This document shows, one piece after another, positions 25,642-34,935 of a stretch of 40,864 nucleotides of DNA. Origin of the DNA: Opitutaceae bacterium (GTDB taxonomy: Bacteria > Verrucomicrobiota > Verrucomicrobiia > Opitutales > Opitutaceae); the NCBI GenBank assembly GCA_016794625.1, contig JAEUGY010000003.1, positions 1-40,864 on the forward strand, read 5' to 3'. Numbering within the stretch: position 1 is the first letter of the stretch; each line of letters begins with the position of its first letter. The notes under the pieces are model-generated. The model was not told the DNA's origin and did not search any database. It saw nothing but the letters and a program-made list of their open reading frames with translations. The translations under genes and the position numbers were made by a program.

Positions 25642-28600
25642 CGGAGGTAGAGGAACTCCTTGTGATTGAAGAGTACATGCGCGACCGCGGTCCAGCCTTC
25701 GATCGGGGATGACGCAGCGGCCAGCAGCGGTTCCAGCCGGGCGAGGTCCGCCGCAACCGCGGGACGGGCGAATGCTCTTTCGACCATGCTCGCGAAGCGT
25801 TCCGAGTCCGTAGGCACCTCGCGCATCATCCGCTCGGCCCACACGCGGGATTGTTTCAGCACAAACGGATCGTTGAGCAGCGCAAGGCTCTGCGCCGGCA
25901 CGTTTGACTGGCTGCGTTCGCCGGCAGTCACGGCCGGGCTGGGTTGATCGAATACGCGCAGGAATTCGCTCCGGGAATTGCGTCGCATCTCCAGATAGAG
26001 GCTGCGCCGGCCATGCCCGTCAATCGGTCCGCTCGGGGGCTGGGAGGTATCCACCGAGGCCCGATAGTGCGCGCGAACCGGCATGCCACCGACCGCGGGG
26101 TCGAAATTGCCCGCGACCACCAGCAGCGAATCCCGAATCTCCTCGGCCTCTAGCCGCCGCACCGTCGTGTGCTGGAGGTACCGGTTTCCGGGATCCCGTT
26201 CGTCTGCGGCGACCGAGGGCTCGCTGGACGTCTGCCATGCTCGCGATACCAGCATGCGCCGGATCAATCGCTTCAGGGACCAGCCGTCGTGGATAAACTC
26301 GTACGCCAGAAAATCGAGCAACTCGGGATGCGTCGGCAAGGCCCCGAGTTTTCCGAAATTGTCCACACTCGGCACGAGGCCTTGGGAGAACAACCAGTGC
26401 CACACCCGGTTGACCATCACCCGCGACGTCAGGGGGTTCGTTGGAGCAACGACCTCGTTGGCCAGGGCCAGCCTGCCACTGCCAGCCGACCGGTAATTCT
26501 CTTCGGACGAAGCCAGAACCTGAAGATAACGCCGAGGCACGTTACGACCGGGCTTGAGGTGATTGCCACGCGGAAAGAGTTCCGAGTCCAAACCGTTTCC
26601 GTCGTCGCGAAGTCCTGGCACGCGCGTGGCGACGGGAATGCGGTCCGCCAGAAACCGATATCGTTCCACCAGGTCCGCCAGTTCCGGAGTGGTCCGGTCG
26701 GGGCGGGAATCGAGCAAACCGAGAGATGTCACTTCACAGAGCAGAATCAATTGCTGCTCCGTGGCGTGACCCTTCCCCCAAGCCAGCAGGGCCTCCTGGG
26801 CTGAGGAGGCCAGCCTCTCTCCGACCTCCCGCCACGAACACGCATCTCCTTCCCAGAATGCCCGGGGCAGGATGTCCAACCCTGGCTGCCAGTCCTTCGA
26901 GTGGAAGAGCACCTCAGCGATCCCAAATCCTGACCGCCCATCGGTCAGCTCGAACACCTCCCGAATCGGCGCGATTTCCACATAGGGACGGTCGTCACGG
27001 GTGAACAGTTCGACATAGGCCCGCCGCCCGCGCCACGTGTCGCGCATCCGCCACGTGTACCACTGCAAGTTCGAGGCTTCGAGCGTCGGATTGATGCCCG
27101 CAAACAGCGTGCTATCCCCCTGGAAGTTCTCAATGACCAGACGAGCGCGGGCTCCGTTGTGGCCCGCGGCCAGGAGGCTGATGGAGTCCATGTCGATCGT
27201 GAAGTCAGGGGATCGGAGCATTCCGCCGTGTCGATCCGACCACGTATCCGAAAAATACCCCGCCGGACGAACCGCGCGGACCCCCTGGTCTCCGGCGGAG
27301 GCAAGGGCGAGGTCACCCGCAAGCTGCGTTCGTTCCGGCAATCCGGCTCCACTGATCCGCCATCCGTCAGGAAGGGCTTTCCGGAAGTCGGCAAAGACGC
27401 GCACCGACTCCGGGCGAGGCCTGTTCGTGGCTTGTGCGATGTTCGCCAATTGTCTCCACGTCTGGCCAAACTCCTCGTCATCGCGGGCTTTGGTCAACGG
27501 GAGCAGGGTCCTGAACAAAACGTCCTTCTTCGCCCACGCGCCCAGCGCAAAGGCCCGCCGCCACGGATCGACCGGCAACTGTTCGTACACGGGTCGCTCT
27601 CGCTCCAGCACCGTGGGATGCGCCGCGATGAACTCCGCTCCCTCCTGCAAGCGCTGGGGCCATTGTCCGAATTGCGTTCCCCAGTGATTGGCCAGCAGGT
27701 GATGTGCGCCGGATTTGAGCTGGTCAATGGCGGCGTTCTCCCGGGTGAACGCAGATGCCGGCTCCAGCACATGGGTGGCCACTCGCGAGCTGCGCAAGAT
27801 GCCATAGAGCGCGTAAAAATCGTCCTCCGAAACCGGATCGAATTTGTGGTCGTGACAGCGAGCGCAGGACACCGTCAGGCCCTGAAAGCCCTTGGAGAAG
27901 GTGTCGATCTGGCTGTCGATCACCGCCACCTCCTCACGTTTCACATCCACCGGCGTCTGGAAGAACTCCACAAACCGCCAGAATCCGGTGGCAACGAGGG
28001 CCTCGTTCTTTCCGTCGCGCCAACGTGGCTCGATCAAGTCACCCGCGATGTGTTCGCGCAGAAACCGGTCGATCGAAACATCGTCATTCAACGCCCGCAC
28101 CAGGTAGTCGCGATACCGCCAGGCGAATGGCAGCAAGGAATCCCGCTCAAGACCGTGAGTCTCGCTGTAATGCACCACATCCATCCACCTCCGGGCCCAG
28201 CGTTCACCGAAGTGAACCGAGTCCAACGCCCGGTCCACCAGCCTTTCAAACGCGTCCGGTCGACGGTCGGCCAAGAATTCCCGCACCTCGTCGGGTGACG
28301 GCGGCAAACCGAGAAGCGCGAACCACAGGCGACGAATCAAGACGCGGCGCTCCGCATCCTTTGCGGGAACGAGCGATTCGGACTCGAGTTTGGCGAGCAC
28401 AAAGCGATCGAGATCAGTCCGCGGCCAGTTTCGATTTTTCGTCCGGGGCGGAGCAACCCGGCGCAGCGGTTGAAACGCCCAGGCTTTGGATCCCTCCGCG
28501 AAATCAATTCCCTCTCGTTTGACCTCCGCGACGGACCGACGTGGATCGATCGCCCCCTCCGCCACCCACGTTTCCAACGCACGCTGTTCATCCTCGGGAA

Positions 28601-29033
28601 GGCGCCCTTTGGGAGGCATTTGAAGGTCGGCATCCGTGTAGCGAATCGCTTGAATCAAGAGACTCTCATCCGGTTTGCCCGCCAGAACCGCCGGCCCGGT
28701 GTCTCCGCCGATCTGCCATCCGGTGCGTGAATCCAATGCGAGCCCACCCTTGATCTTCGTTTCGTGCGAGTGGCACTCGAAGCAGCGTCGTTGAAGAATC
28801 GGCAGCACCTCATTTACGAACCGCTGCTCCTTCTCGGGAGAGTCCGCGGCCGCTGCGGCGGGCACAGCGGTCGCGCCAAGGAAAATCAGGAGCAGTCCAA
28901 ACCATCCAAGCCACCAACGGCGCAACTCCAACGCCACCGTGAAGTGAGTCCCCGGATGGCTTTGACGTGCCTTCGACTTACGCTGGTTGAAGGTGATGCT
29001 CGCCACGGGAAGTAGGAACATCACCGAATTCAT
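25638..29033 (-). CDS. PSD1 cytochrome-type, DUF1549/DUF1553 protein
   Basis: The 1131-residue exported protein has a hydrophobic signal or anchor (about residues 41-62). A planctomycete-type cytochrome c domain with the heme-binding motif CFECH (84-88) follows. Next come a DUF1549 region (about 145-410) containing a second CARCH (390-394), and an inserted beta-rich segment (about 552-715, WYTWRMRDTWRGR). A DUF1553 region (about 810-1080, NPLTSRVMVNRVWHWLFSQG) ends it. These proteins occur in Planctomycetes and Verrucomicrobia next to DUF1501 partners and may transfer electrons during breakdown of complex carbon, but this is not proved. The gene starts 47 bases after argD on the same strand with no visible terminator between, and overlaps the DUF1501 gene by four bases. 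Confidence 0.92.
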   Translation of the reverse strand: MNSVMFLLPVASITFNQRKSKARQSHPGTHFTVALELRRWWLGWFGLLLIFLGATAVPAAAAADSPEKEQRFVNEVLPILQRRCFECHSHETKIKGGLALDSRTGWQIGGDTGPAVLAGKPDESLLIQAIRYTDADLQMPPKGRLPEDEQRALETWVAEGAIDPRRSVAEVKREGIDFAEGSKAWAFQPLRRVAPPRTKNRNWPRTDLDRFVLAKLESESLVPAKDAERRVLIRRLWFALLGLPPSPDEVREFLADRRPDAFERLVDRALDSVHFGERWARRWMDVVHYSETHGLERDSLLPFAWRYRDYLVRALNDDVSIDRFLREHIAGDLIEPRWRDGKNEALVATGFWRFVEFFQTPVDVKREEVAVIDSQIDTFSKGFQGLTVSCARCHDHKFDPVSEDDFYALYGILRSSRVATHVLEPASAFTRENAAIDQLKSGAHHLLANHWGTQFGQWPQRLQEGAEFIAAHPTVLERERPVYEQLPVDPWRRAFALGAWAKKDVLFRTLLPLTKARDDEEFGQTWRQLANIAQATNRPRPESVRVFADFRKALPDGWRISGAGLPERTQLAGDLALASAGDQGVRAVRPAGYFSDTWSDRHGGMLRSPDFTIDMDSISLLAAGHNGARARLVIENFQGDSTLFAGINPTLEASNLQWYTWRMRDTWRGRRAYVELFTRDDRPYVEIAPIREVFELTDGRSGFGIAEVLFHSKDWQPGLDILPRAFWEGDACSWREVGERLASSAQEALLAWGKGHATEQQLILLCEVTSLGLLDSRPDRTTPELADLVERYRFLADRIPVATRVPGLRDDGNGLDSELFPRGNHLKPGRNVPRRYLQVLASSEENYRSAGSGRLALANEVVAPTNPLTSRVMVNRVWHWLFSQGLVPSVDNFGKLGALPTHPELLDFLAYEFIHDGWSLKRLIRRMLVSRAWQTSSEPSVAADERDPGNRYLQHTTVRRLEAEEIRDSLLVVAGNFDPAVGGMPVRAHYRASVDTSQPPSGPIDGHGRRSLYLEMRRNSRSEFLRVFDQPSPAVTAGERSQSNVPAQSLALLNDPFVLKQSRVWAERMMREVPTDSERFASMVERAFARPAVAADLARLEPLLAAASSPIEGWTAVAHVLFNHKEFLYLR

Positions 29034-29080
29034 CCGACTTAAGGTCAGCCTCTGAGCGACATCGGCCGACGAACGAAGCG

Positions 29081-30298
29081 TCAGGTCCGGGACGCCAGAA
29101 CGCCTCGCAGCAGGTTCACACTCTGTTCAAGTTCGGCTACGGTTGCAGTCAGCGGCGGGAGCAGGCGAATGACATTGCCGCCGGCCGGCGGAGCCAGCAA
29201 TCCGGCCTCGCGGAGCGCGGCGACGTAGGCCGGTGGTTCAGCCACCATTTGAACACCCACCATGTAGCCCTGACCTCTCACGCCCACGACCTGTTTTGGA
29301 AAGTCGGCCACCAATTGTCTGAGGTCGGCATGCCAACGAACGCTGTTCAGTCGCACGTTCTCCATCAGCCGCTCACGTTCAAGCACGTCGAGTACCGCCA
29401 ACGCGGCTGCGCAGGCCAGTGGAGTACCTCCAAAGGTGGTCCCATGAGAACCGGGCTGAAAGAGATCAGCCGCCCGCTCCCCGACCCAAATGGCTCCAAT
29501 GGGAAACCCTCCGCCCAGCCCCTTGGCCATACCGATGGCATCGGGACGCACTCCCACGTGCTCGAACGCATAGAAGCTCCCCGTACGACCGATGCCGCAC
29601 TGCACTTCGTCGAGCATAAGCAAGAGATTGTGCTGGTCGCACAGCCGACGCAGGCCATGCAGAAAGTCTGACGTGCACGGGTTGACGCCGCCCTCGCCCT
29701 GAATCGTTTCGACGAAGATCGCCGCGGTGCTTTCGTCGATCAATGCCTCAAAACTGGCGAGATTGTTCAGTTCCCCGAAGACGAACCCCGGGGTCATGGG
29801 ACGGAAACCCTTCTGAATCTTCTCCTGCGGCGTGGCGCTCATGCCGCCAAACGTCCGCCCATGAAACGCCTGTTTCGCGCAGATCACCTGGTAGCACTTT
29901 CCTTCCTCACCTCCGGCTTTGCGCATGCCGTGCAAACGGGCGAGCTTCAAGAGGGCCTCATTGGCCTCCGCACCGCTGTTGCAGAAAAACACCCGCCCGG
30001 GCCCGGCATAACCCACCAAGCGACGCGCCAACTCCGCTTGATTGCTGTTGCGGAACAGGTTGCTGGTATGAATCAACTCTCCGGCCTGGCGCTGAATGGC
30101 CGCCACCCAATGCGGATGGCAATGACCAAGGGCGTTGACCGCGATCCCCGATGTAAAATCGAGAAACTGGCGGCCTTGGTCGTCCCAGACCAACGAACCG
30201 CGTCCTCGCACCAACGTAAGCGCGGCACGCGCATAGTTCTTCAGAACATGGGCGTCGTAGAGGTCGGCGGTACTGGTGCGAACGATGGAGGGCTGCAT
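29081..30298 (-). CDS. argD: Acetylornithine aminotransferase
   Basis: The 405-residue class III pyridoxal-phosphate aminotransferase converts N-acetylglutamate semialdehyde to N-acetylornithine. It shows GAEANEALLKLAR, the PLP-contacting MLDEVQCGIGRTG, and the cofactor lysine Lys259 in GMAKGLGGGFPIGA. The enzyme often also serves as succinyldiaminopimelate aminotransferase in lysine synthesis, which cannot be excluded. It starts 11 bases after argB, so argB-argD form an operon. Its position among the arg genes supports the arginine assignment over ornithine aminotransferase. Confidence 0.95.
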   Translation of the reverse strand: MQPSIVRTSTADLYDAHVLKNYARAALTLVRGRGSLVWDDQGRQFLDFTSGIAVNALGHCHPHWVAAIQRQAGELIHTSNLFRNSNQAELARRLVGYAGPGRVFFCNSGAEANEALLKLARLHGMRKAGGEEGKCYQVICAKQAFHGRTFGGMSATPQEKIQKGFRPMTPGFVFGELNNLASFEALIDESTAAIFVETIQGEGGVNPCTSDFLHGLRRLCDQHNLLLMLDEVQCGIGRTGSFYAFEHVGVRPDAIGMAKGLGGGFPIGAIWVGERAADLFQPGSHGTTFGGTPLACAAALAVLDVLERERLMENVRLNSVRWHADLRQLVADFPKQVVGVRGQGYMVGVQMVAEPPAYVAALREAGLLAPPAGGNVIRLLPPLTATVAELEQSVNLLRGVLASRT

Positions 30299-30309
30299 GA
30301 AAAGTGAAA

Positions 30310-31191
30310 CTAACCGTGGACGATTTCGGTGCCAATGCCCTGGTCGGTGAAGATTTCGAGCAGGAGCGAGTGTGGCAGTCGGCCGTCGATAAAATGCACC
30401 CGCTGGACCCCCTCCTGCAGCGCGCGAATCGCACTCGCCACCTTGGGGCGCATTCCTTTGTCAATGACGCCCTTCTGTTTGAGCGCATCGACTTGGGAAA
30501 TCTTCAGGGTGGAAATCAGAGACGCCGGGTCGGGCGGGGCGGAAAGCAAGCCGGGCACATCGCTCATGTACACGAGGCGGCGGGCGTGCAGTGCACTGGC
30601 CACGCGACCCGCCACGAGGTCTGCATTCACGTTGTAAGGCTTGCCGTCGTACCCTTCCGCCACCGGGGAAATCACCGGGATGAAACCCTCCGCAATCTCC
30701 TTCTTGATCAGCTTTACCTTCACCTCCGTCACCTCGCCCACGAACCCCAGATCCACGGCATTGCCATCATCATCTTCGGTCAACTTCTGGCACACCAGCA
30801 CGGTATCACCCGGCAGGCCCTTGGGTTTTCCCTTCGCGAGCGCGATGGCGTCACAGACATCCTTGTTCACCACATCGTCGAGGGTGCGTTTGACGATCTC
30901 GACGGTGGCTTCGTCGGTCACCCGGAGACCGTTGATAAACTTCGCGACCAGGCCGGACCCCTCCATGGCCTTGGTGATCGCTTTCCCGCCTCCGTGCACG
31001 ACGACCACATTGATTCCGCACGCCGCGAGGAACGCGATGTCGTAAGCCACCCGGGTCCGGGTCACGGGATCCGGATCGTCCATGAAGCTCCCTCCATACT
31101 TCACGACAAAGGTGGATCCTCGAAAATCCTGGATGTAAGGCAGTGCTTCCAACAGCACTTTCGCCTTGGCGGTGATTTCAGCGACGTTCAT
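30310..31191 (-). CDS. argB: Acetylglutamate kinase
   Basis: The 293-residue enzyme phosphorylates N-acetylglutamate, the second and usual control step of the pathway. ATP- and phosphate-binding glycine motifs are KYGGSF (31-36) and VVHGGGK (64-70). The first 25 residues resemble the extra N-terminal helix ([13 protein letters not shown]) found in arginine-inhibited, hexameric kinases. I therefore infer feedback inhibition by arginine, as expected with an ArgJ-based cyclic pathway. The gene is divergent from argJ and followed 11 bases later by argD. Confidence 0.96.
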   Translation of the reverse strand: MNVAEITAKAKVLLEALPYIQDFRGSTFVVKYGGSFMDDPDPVTRTRVAYDIAFLAACGINVVVVHGGGKAITKAMEGSGLVAKFINGLRVTDEATVEIVKRTLDDVVNKDVCDAIALAKGKPKGLPGDTVLVCQKLTEDDDGNAVDLGFVGEVTEVKVKLIKKEIAEGFIPVISPVAEGYDGKPYNVNADLVAGRVASALHARRLVYMSDVPGLLSAPPDPASLISTLKISQVDALKQKGVIDKGMRPKVASAIRALQEGVQRVHFIDGRLPHSLLLEIFTDQGIGTEIVHG

Positions 31192-31450
31192 GGATGGGCG
31201 CCCGGGCGCAGCTCCGCTCGATCTCCAACGAAAGCTTCCAGCGCGGAAGCCAAAACAGGGTCAGATGGGAGAAGTTCACGTGTCAGCGGAATAGGGTACG
31301 CATAAGCGCGGCAACCCGCGCCTTTCCATAAAATTGTGATCACAGGTCCAAAGAATCTTGCCCGAGGCAGCCAGACCCTGCGGGGAATCCGCCCCGTTGG
31401 GACCCTCCAAGCCTACAAATTCGCTTCACTCCCGGGCCTGGCGCGCACAG
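31192..31450. promoter_or_regulatory. Divergent argB/argJ control region
   Basis: The 259 bases between the two divergent arg genes should hold both promoters. A 10-base palindrome TGTGATCACA lies at 31335-31344 in an AT-rich patch (TTTCCATAAAATTG). It could be an operator, but 10-base palindromes occur by chance. GC-rich inverted repeats (GCGGGG...CCCCG, about 31379-31395) occur just before argJ. No match to the E. coli ARG box is evident. Confidence 0.35.
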
Positions 31451-32776
31451 GTGTTGCCAGTGCCCAGCACCGATTTGACCTTTTCTGACCGCGCACAACA
31501 TCGCGCCTGGCTCGCCACCCAGGCCGTGCTTCCTCGTGGTTTCCGCGTAGGAACCACGCGCTTTGAGTTCATGCCTCGCGAGGCGCCCAAACCCGCGCGG
31601 ATGACCCTGACGCTGGTGGCCCTGGACCAGCCCACGGCCAACTTTGCCGCTGTGTTCACCCGAAACGCCTTTCCGGGTGCTCCGATCCTCGTCGGCCGTC
31701 AACGGCTCGGCGCTCCCTCGCTCGGCGCGATCGTGATCAACAACAAGATTTCGAATGTGTGTGCGCCAGGCGGTGTTGAGACGGCGGAACGAGTCGCCGG
31801 CGAAGTCGGACGACTCCTGGGTCTTGACTCCACCGCCGTGCTTCCGAGTTCGACCGGCGTGATTGGATGGGGGCTGCCCGTGGATGCCATGATTTCCGCA
31901 CTTCCCCAAGCGGTGGCCGCTCTCACCCCCGGCTCCGCCCTGCCCATGGCCGAAGGGATCGTGACCACCGATCTCTACCCCAAGGTCCGTCGAGCCGTGG
32001 TCGGAAACGGGAGCCTGATCGGAATCGCCAAAGGCGCGGGCATGGTCGAACCCAATCTGGCCACGATGTTGGTCTATCTGTTCACCGATCTCGCGATCGG
32101 ACGTGACAGTTTGCGCCGCATGCTTCCACGCGCTGTCGCCACCAGTTTCAATACCATCAGTGTGGACAGCGACACGAGCACGTCGGACACCGTTGCCCTG
32201 CTGTCCACCGGTCGGGTTCCCTGCGAAGATCACGACGCGTTCGAACAAGCATTGACCACCGTCTGCCGCGATTTGGCGGAGGATGTGGTGCGCAATGGAG
32301 AAGGGGTCCGCCATGTCATTCGCGTGGTCCTGACCGGCTCGCCCTCGGTGGAAATCGCTCGCGGGATCGGCAAAGCGATCGTCAACGCCCCTCTGTTCAA
32401 GTGCGCGATCGCCGGAAATGACCCGAACGTCGGCCGGCTGGTTCAGGCCATTGGCAAGTACGTCGGGGCGCAGTCGCTCGCCCTCGACCTCTCCCGTCTG
32501 CGTGCCAGCATCGGGGGCATCGAGATTTTTGCCGACGGCGTCTTTCGTCTGAATCCGGAGAAAGAAGCCGCTCTTGTTTCCCATCTGCGGTGGGCTGAAC
32601 TCTACGCCAGCGCTCCCAGCAAGGACGGCGTATTCGCCGCCCCGATCGACTTCCCTCCTCACGAACGCTGCGTCCAGATCGAAATCGATCTCGGAGCCGG
32701 ACCACACGGCGCCACCGTGCACGGCGGGGATCTCACTCACGAATACGTGAGTGAAAACGCCGACTACCGCAGCTGA
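31451..32776 (+). CDS. argJ: Glutamate N-acetyltransferase (ArgJ)
   Basis: The protein of about 441 residues transfers acetyl from N-acetylornithine to glutamate, releasing ornithine. It self-cleaves, and the nucleophile threonine is visible as Thr135 in SSTGVIGWGLP. Other family segments are NNKISNVCAPGG, MLVYLFTDLAI, DSDTSTSDTV and GNDPNVGRL. Many ArgJ proteins also use acetyl-CoA (bifunctional), and with no argA in the window that is plausible but not shown. There is no ATG near the N-terminus; GTG 31451, TTG 31454 and GTG 31460 are all possible starts. The gene is inverted relative to argC and argB, and its stop is 27 bases from the convergent argC stop. Confidence 0.94.
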   Translation: MLPVPSTDLTFSDRAQHRAWLATQAVLPRGFRVGTTRFEFMPREAPKPARMTLTLVALDQPTANFAAVFTRNAFPGAPILVGRQRLGAPSLGAIVINNKISNVCAPGGVETAERVAGEVGRLLGLDSTAVLPSSTGVIGWGLPVDAMISALPQAVAALTPGSALPMAEGIVTTDLYPKVRRAVVGNGSLIGIAKGAGMVEPNLATMLVYLFTDLAIGRDSLRRMLPRAVATSFNTISVDSDTSTSDTVALLSTGRVPCEDHDAFEQALTTVCRDLAEDVVRNGEGVRHVIRVVLTGSPSVEIARGIGKAIVNAPLFKCAIAGNDPNVGRLVQAIGKYVGAQSLALDLSRLRASIGGIEIFADGVFRLNPEKEAALVSHLRWAELYASAPSKDGVFAAPIDFPPHERCVQIEIDLGAGPHGATVHGGDLTHEYVSENADYRS

Positions 32777-32803
32777 CCGGTTGGCGACTGCGGGCCGGCC
32801 GGT

Positions 32804-33829
32804 TCAAACCAATCCTGTGGTTTCGGGAAATCCGCACCAGAGATTCATGATCTGCACCGCCTGACCGCTCGCGCCTTTGCAGAGGTTGTCTTCCGCCGAG
32901 GTGATGACGAAGTTTCCGGTCCGCGGGTCGAGCACGGCGGACAAGTCGATCCGATTGGTGCCGGTCACGTGTGCGGTATCCGGAGTCTCACCGCTGGGCA
33001 GCAGTTGCACAAAGGGCGATGATCCATAGGCCGCTCTCCACGAGGAGTAAGCCGATTCCACCGTCGCTCCCGCCGCCGCGGGCACAGTCAGGGTCGTGGC
33101 GATGCCCCGCCGCATGGGCGCGAGGTGTGGATTGAATTGGATCACGGTCGCCGCTCCTGTATGCAACGCCAGTTGTTCTTCAATTTCGGCCAGGTGCCGG
33201 TGTTTGACCAATCCATACGCCTTGGCGCTCTCCGCGCGCTCAACATAGAGATACGCCTCCTCCGCTTTTTTCCCGGCTCCGCTCACACCGCTCAAGGAGT
33301 TGGCCACAATGTGTTCGCGCCTGACCACACCATCGCGGAGCAAGGGGACGAGCGGCACGAGAATGCTGGTTGGATAACACCCCGGTGCCGCCACCAGTCG
33401 CGCTTCGGTTTTCCAGGCCGGGGGCGTCAATTCGGGCAGAACAAACCGGGCCTGAGGCAGCAATTCCGGCGCGTGATGCTTGCCGTAATAGCGCTCGTAG
33501 GTGGCTAGGTCGGAGATGCGAAAATCTGCGCTCAGATCGATCACTCGCTTGCCGGCCGGCACCAGAATTTTTGCAAAATCGGCCGCGGCTCCGTGGGGCA
33601 GCGCAAGAAAGACCAGATCAAGCTCACTGGCCGCGAGCCGCGTCGCATCCGAGTCGGAGAAAACGAGCCCGCGATCGACGCCGCGTAACGCCGGAATGAC
33701 CTGCGCCAGGGATTTACCCGCATGCGTCCGCGACGTCACCGTCGTGAGTTTGACCAGGGGATGGCGCAACAGGAGCGAAACCAGCAGTTCTCCCGAATAA
33801 CCCGAAGCTCCAACGATACCAACATTCAT
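32804..33829 (-). CDS. argC: N-acetyl-gamma-glutamyl-phosphate reductase
   Basis: The 341-residue NADPH-dependent enzyme reduces N-acetylglutamyl phosphate to the semialdehyde, the third step. The N-terminal Rossmann motif GIVGASGYSGELL (4-16) and the catalytic cysteine Cys151 in APGCYPTS identify it. VVAxSLSGVSGAGK-like sequence (ANSLSGVSGAGKKAE) and HRHLAEIE are also conserved. The ATG at 33829 opens directly into the Rossmann fold; the longer open frame overlaps the rpsI terminator. It follows rpsI on the same strand by 137 bases, but the terminator between them argues for a separate promoter. It is convergent with argJ. Confidence 0.95.
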   Translation of the reverse strand: MNVGIVGASGYSGELLVSLLLRHPLVKLTTVTSRTHAGKSLAQVIPALRGVDRGLVFSDSDATRLAASELDLVFLALPHGAAADFAKILVPAGKRVIDLSADFRISDLATYERYYGKHHAPELLPQARFVLPELTPPAWKTEARLVAAPGCYPTSILVPLVPLLRDGVVRREHIVANSLSGVSGAGKKAEEAYLYVERAESAKAYGLVKHRHLAEIEEQLALHTGAATVIQFNPHLAPMRRGIATTLTVPAAAGATVESAYSSWRAAYGSSPFVQLLPSGETPDTAHVTGTNRIDLSAVLDPRTGNFVITSAEDNLCKGASGQAVQIMNLWCGFPETTGLV

Positions 33830-33910
33830 GCCGTCAGCTTCGGGCCGTTTTTCCGCAAGTTCAAGGCTGGGCCCGCGACAGCGCTCCTCCGCAACGGTCG
33901 CTACAGTCAC

Positions 33911-33939
33911 AAAAAAAGGCCGCCCAACGTGGGCGGCCT
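33911..33939 (-). terminator. Intrinsic terminator after rpsI
   Basis: Stem AGGCCGCCC (33917-33925) with GGGCGGCCT (33931-33939) and a 5-base loop, followed on the minus strand by seven T (33917-33911). It separates the ribosomal pair from argC. Confidence 0.9.
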
Positions 33940-33966
33940 GAAATTCCAACGGAAGGCGAGGCAGGC

Positions 33967-34368
33967 TCAGCGCTTCGAGAACTGGAAGCGCTTGCGCGCG
34001 CCCGGCTGACCGGGCTTCTTGCGTTCCTTTTCGCGCGGATCACGCGTGATGTGTCCGGCCTTCTTCAAGGCAGCGCGCAGTTCCGGATTCATTTTTTGCA
34101 GCGCACGGGCGATCCCGTGAGCAGTGGCGCCCGCCTGGCCGGCGACACCGCCACCCGCGAGGTTCACCGTCACGTCCACCTTTTCGCGCAGCTCGACCGT
34201 CAGCAAAGGAGCGTAGGCTTGCTTGGCGAAGTTCTCGTGGGAGAAGTAATTTTCAAAGTCGCGGCCGTTGGCGATCAGTTTGCCTGAGCCTTCGACGAGG
34301 CGCACGCGAGCGGTCGCGGTCTTGCGACGCCCGGTGGCGGTGAACACGTTGGTGGCGGTGACGCTCAT
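33967..34368 (-). CDS. rpsI: 30S ribosomal protein S9
   Basis: The 133-residue protein binds 16S rRNA in the head of the small subunit, and its C-terminal tail reaches the tRNA in the P site. [13 protein letters not shown] near the start, [19 protein letters not shown] in the middle and the terminal arginine in FQFSKR are diagnostic. The ATG at 34368 leaves 8 bases after the rplM stop; a TTG at 34380 would overlap rplM and add four residues. It forms the conserved rplM-rpsI operon and is followed by a strong terminator. Confidence 0.97.
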   Translation of the reverse strand: MSVTATNVFTATGRRKTATARVRLVEGSGKLIANGRDFENYFSHENFAKQAYAPLLTVELREKVDVTVNLAGGGVAGQAGATAHGIARALQKMNPELRAALKKAGHITRDPREKERKKPGQPGARKRFQFSKR

Positions 34369-34376
34369 AGTCGGAA

Positions 34377-34808
34377 TCAAACGGAGATCTTGATGGGATT
34401 CTGCGCCTCGTGCGTATGCTTGTTACCAGCAAACACGCGCAGCTTGGTCAGCATCTTTGCGGCGATGCGATTCTTCGGGAGCATGCCTTTGACCGCGTGC
34501 TCAATGATGAACTCGGGGTGACGCTCGCGTTGCAGCTGAAGGGAACGGTAGCTCTCGCCGCCAACGAAGCCGGAGAAGAACATGTAGGTATTCTGCTCTT
34601 CCTTCTTGCCGGTCAGAACCACCTTTTCCGCATTGACGATTACGACGTAGTCGCCGGTGTCGACGTGAGGGGTGTAGGTGGCTTTCGTGCGACCGCGAAT
34701 GATATTCGCAGCCTTCACGGCGAGACGGCCAAGCACCATACCCTCGGCATCGATCAGATACCACTTGGGTTGGGGCAGAGTCTCGTTTTTGGCGAGGAAC
34801 GTTTTCAT
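34377..34808 (-). CDS. rplM: 50S ribosomal protein L13
   Basis: The 143-residue protein is an early assembly protein of the large subunit. [37 protein letters not shown] and the [11 protein letters not shown] segment are typical. The ATG at 34808 (MKTFLAKNE) gives the usual length. It is first in the rplM-rpsI operon. A TTGACA at 34851-34846 on the minus strand could be a -35 box, but the implied leader would be under ten bases, so I do not call a promoter. Confidence 0.97.
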   Translation of the reverse strand: MKTFLAKNETLPQPKWYLIDAEGMVLGRLAVKAANIIRGRTKATYTPHVDTGDYVVIVNAEKVVLTGKKEEQNTYMFFSGFVGGESYRSLQLQRERHPEFIIEHAVKGMLPKNRIAAKMLTKLRVFAGNKHTHEAQNPIKISV

Positions 34809-34868
34809 GAGAAAAGGGGCCAAGAGGTAGGGTTGTACGAGGGCGTGTCAACTGCTTTTCCGAGGGAT

Positions 34869-34901
34869 AAAAAACCCGCCACCGCAAATGCGGGGCGGGT
34901 T
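34869..34901 (-). terminator. Intrinsic terminator after the beta-barrel protein gene
   Basis: Stem AACCCGCC (34873-34880) with GGCGGGTT (34894-34901), extended by CCGC (34882-34885) with GCGG (34890-34893) around one bulged base. It is followed on the minus strand by TTTTTT (34874-34869). Confidence 0.85.
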
Positions 34902-34935
34902 AGCAGCTATCTCAATTAATATGCCTTAAGTTGGA

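Noticed and set aside
24040..25650. A 536-codon plus-strand frame opposite the DUF1501 gene
   Set aside because: Antisense shadow: the DUF1501 reading is full of family motifs, and this frame has none.
31340..32740. A 466-codon minus-strand frame opposite argJ
   Set aside because: Antisense shadow of a clearly recognisable ArgJ; low-complexity Gly/Arg/His-rich text.
34824..34851. TTGACA and a weak TACCTC 16 bases apart as the rplM promoter
   Set aside because: The start of transcription would fall within about ten bases of the rplM ATG, and the -10 box lacks its final T.
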